From positions 1-64,000 of the forward strand of contig NZ_FNUY01000018.1 of assembly GCF_900108245.1 (NCBI RefSeq): DNA of 64,000 bases, in the 5' to 3' direction. This document shows, piece after piece, positions 25,576 through 34,063 of this stretch (position 1 is its first letter; every line of letters begins with the position of its first letter). Both the position numbers and the translations under genes were made by a program. This DNA is from Allobosea lathyri (GTDB lineage: Bacteria; Pseudomonadota; Alphaproteobacteria; Rhizobiales; Beijerinckiaceae). Below the pieces are notes generated by a model, which worked only from the letters and a program-made list of their open reading frames with translations, was not told the origin of the DNA and made no database searches.

Positions 25576-27120
25576 ATGAACAAGACAACCATGGCCATTC
25601 TTGCTGGCCTGCTGGCGACGCCGGCTCTTGCCACCTTTCCGGCTATGGCGGAAACGCTGCAGGTCGCCGTCGGCACGTCGGATATCACGAATATCGATCC
25701 ACATCGCGCAAACGGCTTCGATTCGATGTTGCTGAGCAACGTCTTTGATGGTCTCGTTCGGTTTCCGCCCGGCAGCGCGGATCCGGCTAAGCTCGAGCCC
25801 GACCTCGCCGAGCGCTGGGAAACGGCAGCTGACGGCAAGTCTTGGACCTTCCATCTGCGCAAGGGTGTCAAGTTCCAGGGCGGCTTCGGCGAGGTTTCGG
25901 CCGATGACGTGGTATTCTCCCTGAAGCGCGCCTCCGACCCGAAGACCTCCTCCTTCGCAGGCAATTTCTCGGCAATCGCCGATGTTGTGAAGGTCGACGA
26001 GATGACCGTGCGCGTCGACCTTAAATATCCCGATGCCGGCCTGCTCGGGCTGCTCTCGAACTTCAATGGCGGACGCATCGTCAGCAAAAAGGCGGCTGAG
26101 CAGATGGGGGCCGGCTTCTCGGCCAAGCCGGTCGGCACCGGCCCCTTCGCGATCGCCGAGCATGTGCCGCAGCAATATGTCCGTCTAACCGCTAACAAGG
26201 ACAGCTTCCGAGGCGCGCCGAAGATCGACGAAATTTTCTGGCGCTTTGTGCTCTCCGATAGCAGCCGCGACCTAGCCTTCCAGTCGGGCCAGATAGACAT
26301 GATCTACGGCCGGCGCGAGCAGCGCTGGGTAACGCAGGTCAAGGCACGCCCCGATGCCGTGGTCGACGTCTTCGGCCTTGGCGAGTTTCGCACGCTGCAT
26401 ATCAACCGCAGTATTAAGCCGCTTGACGACATCCGGGTTCGGCAAGCGATCGCAGCGGCCATCGACGTCGATCAGATCGTCCGTTTCGTCGGTCCCGACG
26501 TTGCCAAGAAGGGCTGCTCGGTCGTGCCGCCGGGCTATCGCGGCGAGGACTGCTCCTGGACAGTCAAGGCCGACGTCAATCGCGCCAAAGCGCTGCTCAA
26601 GGAGGCCGGCCATCCCGACGGCATCACGCTGACTGTCGTGGTCTCGAACATCTCCTCGCAGCTGCCGATCATGGAAGTGATTCAGAACCAACTGGGCAAG
26701 GCCGGTATCAAGCTGGACATGAAGGTGGTCGACCATCCGACCTACCAGCAACAGATCCGCCAGAACGCCAGCGCGCTGGTGTTCTACGGCGCAGCGCGCT
26801 TCCCGGTCGCCGACACCTATCTAACCGAGTTCTACCACTCGGCTGCGACGGTGGGTAAGCCGACCGCGATCACCAACTTCTCGCATTGCGCCATTGCTGA
26901 CGTCGAGATCGAGCAGGCGCGCAAGGAGACAGATGCGGACAAGCAAATGGCGGCATGGAAAGTGGCGCAAGCGAAGATCAACAGCGATGTCTGCGCCGTG
27001 CCGCTGTTCGAGCTGCAGCAGGTCTGGGCACGAAGCAAGAAGGTCGATTACGGCTATGAGCTGAAGGGCGCGATCAACATCGCCCCGCAGATCACCGAGA
27101 AGACGACTGTCACGCGCTGA
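25576..27120 (+). CDS. Peptide-type ABC transporter substrate-binding protein (family 5)
   Basis: The start at 25576 (MNKTTMAILAGLLATPALAT) gives a clean signal peptide and has GGGGA about 8 nt upstream. The mature protein has the family 5 pattern: DPHRANGFDSMLLSNVFDGL, LEPDLAERWETAADGKSWTF, LRKGVKFQGG and ADDVVFSLKRA. Such proteins capture oligopeptides, opines or similar compounds in the periplasm. It is the partner of the two permeases beginning at 28174; a LysR gene lies between on the other strand. Confidence 0.92.
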   Translation: MNKTTMAILAGLLATPALATFPAMAETLQVAVGTSDITNIDPHRANGFDSMLLSNVFDGLVRFPPGSADPAKLEPDLAERWETAADGKSWTFHLRKGVKFQGGFGEVSADDVVFSLKRASDPKTSSFAGNFSAIADVVKVDEMTVRVDLKYPDAGLLGLLSNFNGGRIVSKKAAEQMGAGFSAKPVGTGPFAIAEHVPQQYVRLTANKDSFRGAPKIDEIFWRFVLSDSSRDLAFQSGQIDMIYGRREQRWVTQVKARPDAVVDVFGLGEFRTLHINRSIKPLDDIRVRQAIAAAIDVDQIVRFVGPDVAKKGCSVVPPGYRGEDCSWTVKADVNRAKALLKEAGHPDGITLTVVVSNISSQLPIMEVIQNQLGKAGIKLDMKVVDHPTYQQQIRQNASALVFYGAARFPVADTYLTEFYHSAATVGKPTAITNFSHCAIADVEIEQARKETDADKQMAAWKVAQAKINSDVCAVPLFELQQVWARSKKVDYGYELKGAINIAPQITEKTTVTR

Positions 27121-27136
27121 GCACGCGCCGATCAGG

Positions 27137-28069
27137 TTAATCAGTCTGATCGGGACTGGCTCTGAGCGCCTCCCGCATCAGTTCGCCGCCGCAGCGGCGG
27201 GCGTGCTCTATGAAGAGATCCAAAAGGCCCGCATTGCGGGCCTTTTGTGCTTTGACCAGTAAGAAATGATTGTCGATCGCGGGCTCGAAGCGGCGGATCG
27301 CAACACGCGCCTGCACCGGCCCAGCCATCAGGGGGTGGACAAGCGACAGGCCCAGGCCATGGGCGACGAACTCGCATAGCGTCGGTGCCGTCGTGACCTC
27401 GAGCACAAGGCGGGGCTGCGATCCGTAACTCGCCATGACTTCGTCAACCACGCGGCGGATCTCGACGCCTTCGTCAAAGCCGACGAAGGGCTCATCGTGG
27501 AGATCGGACGGCGTTATCACGGACTTCCGTGCCAATGGGTGATCAAGCGGCATGATGCAGACCAGTGGATGAGACAGGAACTGCTCGGTCTCGAGATAGG
27601 CATGCTCGACCCTGGCATTCAGGATGCCGACATCGACCTGGCGAGTGGCTAGCCAGTCGGTGAGGCCCGGCGAGCCGCGCACGATTAGCGAGACGAAGAC
27701 ATGTGGCTCGCTTTCGAGAAAGCGCATCGTCACCTGTTGGATGAAATGGCCGGATAGGGCGGGTAGCACACCGATCACAAGCCGGCCCTTCTCTTCTCGG
27801 CGAACGGTCTCGACTGCTCGTTCGAGCTGGTGCAGGCCGGAGAACACGCGATCCACTTCCTCGTAGAGCCGGACGCCCTGGATTGTCGGCACTAGCTTGC
27901 CCTTGACCCTGTCGAAGAGGCGCAGGCCTGTATCGTATTCGAGATTGGATACGAGTTTGCTGACCGCTGGCTGGGTCACGTTCAAAGCGAGCGCGGCAGC
28001 GCTGACGGTGCCGTTCTCGATCACCGCCCGGAAGGCCTCGACCTGCCGTAGATTGATGCTTCTAGGCAT
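27137..28069 (-). CDS. LysR-family transcriptional regulator
   Basis: The 310-residue protein has the LysR winged HTH at the N-terminus (LRQVEAFRAVIENGTVSAAA, LNVTQPAVSKLVSNLE, LFDRVKGKLVPT) and a periplasmic-binding-like effector domain (about 90-295). It is placed between the binding-protein gene and the permease genes of the importer and is divergent from the permeases, so it most likely regulates them. A strong palindromic terminator is embedded in its 3' coding end. Confidence 0.93.
   Translation of the reverse strand: MPRSINLRQVEAFRAVIENGTVSAAALALNVTQPAVSKLVSNLEYDTGLRLFDRVKGKLVPTIQGVRLYEEVDRVFSGLHQLERAVETVRREEKGRLVIGVLPALSGHFIQQVTMRFLESEPHVFVSLIVRGSPGLTDWLATRQVDVGILNARVEHAYLETEQFLSHPLVCIMPLDHPLARKSVITPSDLHDEPFVGFDEGVEIRRVVDEVMASYGSQPRLVLEVTTAPTLCEFVAHGLGLSLVHPLMAGPVQARVAIRRFEPAIDNHFLLVKAQKARNAGLLDLFIEHARRCGGELMREALRASPDQTD
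27221..27247. terminator. Bidirectional terminator-like hairpin inside lysR
   Basis: AAAAGGCCCGC and GCGGGCCTTTT form a perfect 11-bp stem with a 3-nt loop, extended by one further C-G pair. The A-run on one side and T-run on the other allow termination in both directions. It lies 100 bp after the binding-protein gene stop and within the last 35 codons of lysR. Confidence 0.75.
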
Positions 28070-28173
28070 AACTCTCTGGAATACACCGGGCCAAAAACGT
28101 TGTTGGACGTTTTAGCATTGGCTGCAGATATTCACCAGAAGGAGGTCGCACTGGCGCGACTTTAAGAATCGAC

Positions 28174-29112
28174 ATGCAATACGCACTGAAACGCATACTA
28201 CTCGGCCTGCCGACGCTGCTTGCCATGTTCACGGCCATCTTCGTGATCATCCGGGTTGTGCCGGGTGATGCGGCCGCCGTCATTCTCGGCGACCAGGCGA
28301 GCACCGCCGCACTCGACGCGCTGCGCCTTGAGCTCGGGCTGAACCGCCCGCTCTCCGAGCAGTATCTAGGGTTCCTCGGCGGTCTCCTGCAGGGCGACCT
28401 CGGCACCTCGCTCGTCACTAAGCGCCCGGTGCTCGACGAGGCCTTGCGCGTCCTGCCGAACACATTGGAGCTGGCGGCCGCATCAATCTTTGTCGGTCTC
28501 GCGCTCGGCCTACCCTTCGGTATTTATGCGGCCGTTCATCGAAATGCCTGGCCGGATTATGTCGGCCGGCTGTTCTCACTCGTCGGGCTCTCGCTGCCGG
28601 CCTTCGTCTCCGGCATCCTGCTGCTTCTCGCCTTCGCGATCCAGTTGCGCTGGTTCCCGGTGATCGGGACGAGCCAGAACGCCGGGCCCTGGGATCGATT
28701 TTTGGGCGTTGCCCTGCCGGCGCTCAATCTCGGCATCATTATGAGCGCCTATGTCGCCCGGGTGACCCGCTCCTCGATGCTGGCGACACTCGGCGAGGAC
28801 TACGTCAGAACTGCCCGCGCGAAGGGCGTCGGGCCAACTACCGTCGCGCTACGCCATGTCCTGTCGAACTCGCTGCTGCCGATCATCACGGTCGTCGGGC
28901 TGTATTTCGGCACGTTGATCGGCAACGCTGTGCTGACGGAGATCGTCTTCAACCGGCCCGGTCTCGGGCGGCTCATCCTGAGCGCATTGAACACCCGCGA
29001 CTACACGCTGCTGCAGGGGCTGATGATCATCTTCGCCTCCTTCGTGGTGCTCGCCAACGTGCTGACCGACCTGGCCTATGCCGCCGTCGATCCGCGGATC
29101 AGGACGGCCTGA
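28174..29112 (+). CDS. Peptide-type ABC transporter permease (DppB-like)
   Basis: This 312-residue inner-membrane protein has six predicted membrane segments and the DppB pattern: LGLPTLLAMFTAIFVIIRVV at the N-terminus, the PGD box, LGLNRPLSEQYL and the EAA-like loop DYVRTARAKGVGPTTVALRH. A strong AGGAGG lies near 28140, unusually far (about 28 nt) from the ATG. The next permease follows after 2 nt. No ATPase gene is in this cluster. Confidence 0.93.
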   Translation: MQYALKRILLGLPTLLAMFTAIFVIIRVVPGDAAAVILGDQASTAALDALRLELGLNRPLSEQYLGFLGGLLQGDLGTSLVTKRPVLDEALRVLPNTLELAAASIFVGLALGLPFGIYAAVHRNAWPDYVGRLFSLVGLSLPAFVSGILLLLAFAIQLRWFPVIGTSQNAGPWDRFLGVALPALNLGIIMSAYVARVTRSSMLATLGEDYVRTARAKGVGPTTVALRHVLSNSLLPIITVVGLYFGTLIGNAVLTEIVFNRPGLGRLILSALNTRDYTLLQGLMIIFASFVVLANVLTDLAYAAVDPRIRTA

Positions 29113-29114
29113 CC

Positions 29115-29975
29115 ATGAACGCAACCCTCACAACCTTGCGCGACTCCTCGCGCTTCATCTCGCGCGGAGGGGCCTTCGCCTGGGCCGGACTAGCCTTGCT
29201 GACGGCGATTGTCCTGACCGCAATCCTGGCTCCCCTGATCGCGCCCTATGACCCGCTCGCGCAGGATGTCGTCAACCGTTTGATGCCGCCATCATCCGAG
29301 TTCTGGCTCGGCACGGACTCCTACGGACGGGACGTTCTCTCCCGCATCATCTATGGCGCGCGGGTTTCGCTCTTCGTCGGCCTCGTCTCGATCCTGATCG
29401 CGATGACGCTTGGCACGACGCTCGGTGTGATCTCCGGCTATGTCGGCGGCCGCTTCGACGCCTTCGTCATGGCCCTCGTCGACCTGATGCTGTCTTTCCC
29501 GAGCCTTCTCCTCGGCATGCTCGTTGCGGCCGTGCTGGGCGCGAGCCTCGAGAACCTGATCGTCGCAATTGCGATCACCGAGATCGCGCCCTTCGTGCGG
29601 CTGGCTCGGGCGCCGACACTCGTGCTCAAGGAGGCGGAATTCGTCCAGGCGGCCCGCTCGATGGGCTGCACTCACCAGCGGATCATGCGCGTCCACATCC
29701 TGCCGAACTTGATCGCCGATATACTGGTGATGGGTTCGTTGTGGATGGCGACGGCGATCCGCACGGAAGCCTCGCTCAGCTTTATCGGCCTCGGCGTCAA
29801 ACCGCCGACGGCGACCTGGGGCGGCATGATCCGCGAAGGCTTTGAGAACATCCTCGAGGCGTGGTGGCTGGCCGTCTTTCCGAGCGTCTTCGTCTTCCTG
29901 ACCGTGCTCGCTCTCAACCTTCTCGGCGACGGTTTGCGCGACGCGACCGACCCAAAGCTGCGGCAGCGCGACTGA
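29115..29975 (+). CDS. Peptide-type ABC transporter permease (DppC-like)
   Basis: The 286-residue protein has a typical DppC start (membrane segment near residue 20-40, APLIAPYDPLAQD, LGTDSYGRDVLSRIIYGARV) and the EAA-type loop EFVQAARSMGCTHQRIMRVH. It pairs with the upstream DppB-like permease. ATP-binding subunits are missing locally, so energy must come from a subunit encoded elsewhere. Confidence 0.93.
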   Translation: MNATLTTLRDSSRFISRGGAFAWAGLALLTAIVLTAILAPLIAPYDPLAQDVVNRLMPPSSEFWLGTDSYGRDVLSRIIYGARVSLFVGLVSILIAMTLGTTLGVISGYVGGRFDAFVMALVDLMLSFPSLLLGMLVAAVLGASLENLIVAIAITEIAPFVRLARAPTLVLKEAEFVQAARSMGCTHQRIMRVHILPNLIADILVMGSLWMATAIRTEASLSFIGLGVKPPTATWGGMIREGFENILEAWWLAVFPSVFVFLTVLALNLLGDGLRDATDPKLRQRD

Positions 29976-30015
29976 CGCCATCTCTATCGTAGAAACGACC
30001 ACCCGGAGTCTTGTC

Positions 30016-31077
30016 ATGAGCGAAGCCAATTTCATCTATCTCAGCCAGGAAGACGCCGTGCGCTGCGGCGCGGGCGACGTCGCCGCCACCGTCGCTGATA
30101 CCGAGCGCACCACGCTGCTCGCATATCAGGGCAAGGCAATCGAGGCGCCGACTGCCACGCTATTCTGGGGCGTGCCAGCCGAGAAGCTTAAGAATTTTGT
30201 CGGCTATCCCAGCAAGAAGCGCGCGAATATCCATGCTGGCTATCTCGACGACGACGGCGTGATGAAGGTCGCGCTGAAGAACATCCCGAGCAACCCGGAC
30301 AACCCGATCAACGGCAAGGGACCCCGCGCCTCGGGCCTGGTCACGATCCTCGATCCCGAGACCGGCTATCCAATAGCCCTAATGGACGCAATGGTGATCA
30401 GCTGCATGCGCACGGGCGCGCTCGGTGCAATTGGCGTTAAGCATCTGCGCCGCCCGGGGGCGCGCAGCGTGGGCCTGATTGGCGTTGGTCCGATCAACCA
30501 AGCCGCAATCGCTTGCACTGCCGAGGTGATGCCGGAGCTTGAGGTCGCCTATGTTTATGATCTCAACAGCGATCGCGCCAAGGCCTTTGCCACCGAGTTT
30601 TCGCGGAAGCTGAACATCGATGTCCGCGCGGTTGATTCTGCCCGCGCGGCAGTCGCCGATGCCGACGTGGTCATCCCCGCGACCAACGTCCAGACGATCG
30701 ACGATGCCTATATCGAGCCGGACTGGATGAAGAAGGGTAGCCTGCTGGTCGACCTCTCAATCTGGGACGCGACCTTCGAGACGCTCGCTCGCGCCGACGG
30801 CTATGTCATGAACTCGGCGATCAGCATGGAGCGCAAGACGATGACGCCGAGCGTCATGGTCGATCGCGGCCTGGCCAAGGAAGAGGAGATCATAGATCTC
30901 GGCAAGGTCATCGCCGGCGAGACCGGCGGACGCCGTGACGACGACGACGTGATCGTCTACTTCGCCCGTGGCATGGCTATTTACGACGTGATGTGCAGCT
31001 ACCGCGTCTACGAGAACGCGCTGAAGAACGGCGTCGGAGAGAAGCTGAGCCTGTGGCAGAGCGCATTCTGGAGCTGA
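30016..31077 (+). CDS. Ornithine cyclodeaminase/mu-crystallin family protein
   Basis: The 353-residue protein has the family layout: substrate-domain residues around DPETGYPIALMDAMVISCMR TGALGAIG, then a Rossmann NAD(P) site VGLIGVGPINQAA and a second acidic strand (VYDLNSDRA). GGAG lies 8 nt upstream of the ATG. Members include ornithine cyclodeaminase, ketimine reductases and amino-acid dehydrogenases; the exact reaction cannot be told. Position after the importer suggests it metabolises the imported amino-acid derivative. Confidence 0.88.
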   Translation: MSEANFIYLSQEDAVRCGAGDVAATVADTERTTLLAYQGKAIEAPTATLFWGVPAEKLKNFVGYPSKKRANIHAGYLDDDGVMKVALKNIPSNPDNPINGKGPRASGLVTILDPETGYPIALMDAMVISCMRTGALGAIGVKHLRRPGARSVGLIGVGPINQAAIACTAEVMPELEVAYVYDLNSDRAKAFATEFSRKLNIDVRAVDSARAAVADADVVIPATNVQTIDDAYIEPDWMKKGSLLVDLSIWDATFETLARADGYVMNSAISMERKTMTPSVMVDRGLAKEEEIIDLGKVIAGETGGRRDDDDVIVYFARGMAIYDVMCSYRVYENALKNGVGEKLSLWQSAFWS

Positions 31078-31178
31078 GAGCCCAGCGTTAAAAAGCGGTC
31101 GGAGACAAGAACATTTTCGGTCTTGTTCTCGACCGCACTTTTACAAAAGCCCTTCGTGCGCGAAGCGCGACACATGGT

Positions 31179-31299
31179 TGTGGCGCGGTCGTGCCGAACT
31201 GAATTGCGATCGCGTTTCACACGCCGGCTTGCAGTGCAAGTTACTGACAATATTGGAATATTTAGGCAGCACCCTCGGCAAAAATCCAGCTTCGGAGGG
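31179..31299 (+). repeat. Attachment-arm-like repeat, copy C
   Basis: This 121-bp segment matches copy A (21112-21232) in its start TGTGGCGCGGT-GTGCCGAA, in the position of an internal CAGC box (offset 88 nt) and in its end CCAGCTTCGGAGGG. Here the last 10 nt belong to the tRNA-derived 99-bp direct repeat, so this is the real right junction of the island. Confidence 0.7.
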
Positions 31300-31388
31300 C
31301 AACGCTCTATCCAGCTGAGCTACGGGCGCAATCCGTGGGAGGTGGATAGCTGATTGCCGGACGCTCGGCAACAAGCGTTTGGATGAAG
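31290..31388. repeat. Right copy of the 99-bp island direct repeat
   Basis: Identical to 2566-2664. It contains only the 5' half of tRNA-Arg(CCG), cut in the anticodon loop, plus the tRNA upstream region. It is thus a truncated tRNA carrying the putative tRNA promoter, pointing into the island. The region 31389-31715 beyond it shows no gene I can support. Confidence 0.9.
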
Positions 31389-31715
31389 ATGCGCGGGCCC
31401 GGCAGGCAAGGCTTCGGAAGCACGAACATCGTCCAGCCCATCACGCGTCTGGCGCTCGGCGCGTTGCTGTCGGAGGTTTTGGCCGTGCGCCCAAAGATTG
31501 GGCAGGCCCTGATCAGACTAAAGACTCATCTATTCAGCCGAGACACATGATATCATTAGTTGCAGGCGCAACTGATTGGTCTACCTCTTTGCGGTGAGGC
31601 TACGGGGTATCTGCCTTGGACGGGTATGCTGTCGGCATTCTGCCTGGACGGCCAAGAAGACGTGATAATCCGAGCAAATCGGGACATCGAACCGCAACAC
31701 AGGGACGGAAAAACG

Positions 31716-32918
31716 ATGACGATCAAGACATGGCTCGCCGCCGCGGCCTTCAGTGCGGCCTTTATCGGCGCGGCCCACGCTCAGCAAACAATCAAGATCG
31801 GCGTCAGCGGGCCCTATACGGGCGGTTCCGCTGCGATGGGCGTCAGCATGCGCGACGGCGTCAAGCTCGCGACGCAAGAGATCAACAAGGCAGGCGGCGT
31901 GCTCGGCAAGCCGATCCAGTTGATCGAGCGCGACGACGAGGCAAAGAACGAACTGGGCGTCCAGATCGCGCAGGAACTGATCAACAAGGAACAGGTGGTC
32001 GCGACCGTCGGCTTCATCAACACAGGCGTCTCGCTCGCGGCCCAGCGCTTCTATCAGGAAGCCGAGATCCCCGTGATGAACAACGTCTCGACCGGCACCT
32101 TGGTGACGCAGCAGTTCAAGCCGCCGGAGAACAAGGCGAACTACATCTTCCGCAACTCCGCCAACGACACCATCCAGAGCGCGATGGTCGCCGAAGCCGT
32201 GAAGAAAGCCGGCTATACCAAGGTCGCGATCATCGCGGACTCGACCAACTACGGCCAGCTCGGCCGCGCCGACCTTGAAAAGGCTCTCGCCGAACGCGGA
32301 TTGAAGCCCGTTGCGACCGAGAAATTCAACATCGGCGACACCGACATGACGGCCCAGGCGCTGCGCGCCAAGGATGCCGGCGCCGACGTGGTGCTGACCT
32401 ATGCGATCGGCCCCGAGCTGGCGCAGACCGTCAACGCCGTCGTCAAACTCGGCTGGAAAGTGCCTGTGATGGGCTCCTGGACCCTGTCGATGGCGAGCTT
32501 CATCGATGCCGCCGGCGCCAATGGCGAAGGCGTGATGATGCCCCAGACCTTCATCCAGCTGCCCTCCACGCCCAAGCGCAAGAGCTTCATCGAGGCCTAT
32601 CAGGCGGCCTACAAGGTCGATCGCATCCCCTCGCCGGTCTCGGCCGCGCAGGGCTATGATTCGATGTATCTACTGGCTGCGGCGATCAACCAGGCCAAGT
32701 CGACCGATGGGCGCAAGGTCCGCGAAGCCCTGGAAAACCTGACGACCAAGGTCGAGGGCGTCGTCACCACCTATGACAAGCCCTTCAGCGCCACGGACCA
32801 TGAGGCGATCACCGCCAACATCCCGGTGCTCGGCATCGTCAAGGGCGGTCGCGTGATACCGGCCAACCCTGCCGATCTCGAAGGCGACGGGGCGCTGCGC
32901 GTCAAGCCGAAGGTCTGA
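31716..32918 (+). CDS. Branched-chain amino acid-type ABC transporter binding protein
   Basis: The start at 31716 (MTIKTWLAAAAFSAAFIGAA) gives a proper signal peptide ending AHA, with GGGACGGA upstream. The mature protein is a family 6 periplasmic binding protein: IKIGVSGPYTGGSAAMGVSM, GKPIQLIERDDEAKN, VATVGFINTGVSLAA. Substrates of this family include branched-chain amino acids, other amino acids, amides and aromatic acids. It belongs to the liv-type operon that continues at 33157, but a strong terminator lies between. Confidence 0.93.
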   Translation: MTIKTWLAAAAFSAAFIGAAHAQQTIKIGVSGPYTGGSAAMGVSMRDGVKLATQEINKAGGVLGKPIQLIERDDEAKNELGVQIAQELINKEQVVATVGFINTGVSLAAQRFYQEAEIPVMNNVSTGTLVTQQFKPPENKANYIFRNSANDTIQSAMVAEAVKKAGYTKVAIIADSTNYGQLGRADLEKALAERGLKPVATEKFNIGDTDMTAQALRAKDAGADVVLTYAIGPELAQTVNAVVKLGWKVPVMGSWTLSMASFIDAAGANGEGVMMPQTFIQLPSTPKRKSFIEAYQAAYKVDRIPSPVSAAQGYDSMYLLAAAINQAKSTDGRKVREALENLTTKVEGVVTTYDKPFSATDHEAITANIPVLGIVKGGRVIPANPADLEGDGALRVKPKV

Positions 32919-32949
32919 GGCGCTGTCGCTGCGATCGCATCAGAACGAA

Positions 32950-32979
32950 CCCTCCCCGCCTCGCGGGGAGGGCCTTTTT
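32950..32979 (+). terminator. Intrinsic terminator after the binding-protein gene
   Basis: CCCTCCCCGC at 32950-32959 pairs with GCGGGGAGGG at 32963-32972, followed by CC and five T. It would end most transcripts after the binding-protein gene, giving more binding protein than permease, as is usual in such operons. Confidence 0.85.
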
Positions 32980-33004
32980 CAAACAGCCTTCGAGCCCAGT
33001 CCGA

Positions 33005-33114
33005 GCCCTCATCCTGAGGAGCCGTTCCGATCGGAACGGCGTCTCGAAGGAGGCTCCAGCATACACTGGAACCATCCTTCGAGACGCCGCTGCGCGGCTC
33101 CTCAGGATGAGGGC
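33005..33114. repeat. REP-like long inverted repeat
   Basis: The outer arms (33005-33023 and 33096-33114, 19 bp, GCCCTCATCCTGAGGAGCC) and inner arms (33038-33051 and 33075-33088, 14 bp, GGCGTCTCGAAGGA) are perfect. A 20-bp perfect palindrome (33021-33040) sits in the left arm. Words like CTTCGAGACGCCGC and CTCAGGATGAGG are common intergenic repeats in Hyphomicrobiales genomes. It lies between the binding-protein terminator and livH. Confidence 0.85.
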
Positions 33115-33156
33115 TGAGTTTTCCAAACCAGACCTCCAGCCCGCGGTCGGGACCTC

Positions 33157-34056
33157 ATGCAGAACTTCTTCCAGATTCTCGTCTCCGGCATCTCGGTCGG
33201 GATGATCTATGGCGTCATCGCCTTCGGCTACCAGCTGACCTTCGCGACCTCGAAAACGCTGAATTTCGGCCAGGGCGAGGCCCTGACGCTGGGCGCGCTC
33301 GTCGGTTTGACCTGCGTGAACTTCCTGATCGGGCTGCATCTGGGCAATCTCGCCGCCTATCTCATCGCGCTGCCCTTCGTCTTCGCCTTCGGGCTGTTGC
33401 AGGGCGCCGTCGTCGAGCGGTTGGGCGTGCGCCAGGCGATGAAGACCAAATCCGAGGCCGGATGGATCATGGCCACCATCGCTCTGGGCATCATCTTCAA
33501 GAACATGGCCGAGAACATCTGGGGCAAGGACCCGCTGAAGTTCCCCTCGCCTCTCAGCGAGAATCCGCTGACGATCGCCGGTGTGAATGTGCGCCCCATG
33601 GAGATCGCGATCGTGCTCGGTGCGCTCGCGATGATGCTGGCGGTCGAGACCTTCAACCGCCGCTCGATCTACGGCAAGGCGGTGGTCGCGACCTCGAACG
33701 ACCGTGACGCGGCCGGGTTGATGGGCATCAACACGCCGCTGGTCATCACCTTCTCCTACGCGCTGTCCTCGCTCGCGGCGGCGCTGGCGGGCGTTCTGAT
33801 CGCCCCGATCACGCTGACCGGCGCCAATATGGGCGCTGCCCTCGGCCTCAAGGCTTTCGCGGTCGCAATCATCGGCGGCCTGTCGAGCGGCTTCGGCGTC
33901 GTCGCCGGCGGCCTGATCCTCGGCATCACCGAAAGCATGACCGGCTTTTATTTCGACACCGGCTACAAGGACGTGCCCGGTCTCATCCTGCTGCTGCTCG
34001 TCCTGTCGCTGAAGCCCGCCGGGCTCTTCGGCAAGACCGCGATCAAGAAGGTCTGA
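33157..34056 (+). CDS. livH: Branched-chain amino acid-type ABC permease LivH
   Basis: This 299-residue inner-membrane protein shows LivH features: ILVSGISVGMIYGVIAFGYQ, NFGQGEALTLGALVG and the cytoplasmic-loop region DRDAAGLMGINTPLVITFSY. About eight membrane segments are predicted. It is followed after 7 bp by the LivM-LivG fusion gene. Confidence 0.93.
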   Translation: MQNFFQILVSGISVGMIYGVIAFGYQLTFATSKTLNFGQGEALTLGALVGLTCVNFLIGLHLGNLAAYLIALPFVFAFGLLQGAVVERLGVRQAMKTKSEAGWIMATIALGIIFKNMAENIWGKDPLKFPSPLSENPLTIAGVNVRPMEIAIVLGALAMMLAVETFNRRSIYGKAVVATSNDRDAAGLMGINTPLVITFSYALSSLAAALAGVLIAPITLTGANMGAALGLKAFAVAIIGGLSSGFGVVAGGLILGITESMTGFYFDTGYKDVPGLILLLLVLSLKPAGLFGKTAIKKV

Positions 34057-34063
34057 CCCGGCC

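Larger units (their letters stand above)
2566..31388. mobile_element. Genomic island integrated at tRNA-Arg(CCG)
   Basis: The segment is bounded by identical 99-bp direct repeats that start in the anticodon loop of tRNA-Arg and run through its 5' end into upstream DNA. It carries a tyrosine integrase (14584-15579), a serine recombinase with two ParB-like genes, a type I restriction-modification operon, an Mrr-like nuclease, several unknown genes, htpG and a small metabolic cargo. Inner copies of the right-end arm near 21.2 kb and 25.4 kb suggest that more than one element is stacked here. No conjugation genes are seen, so it would need outside help for transfer. Confidence 0.75.
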
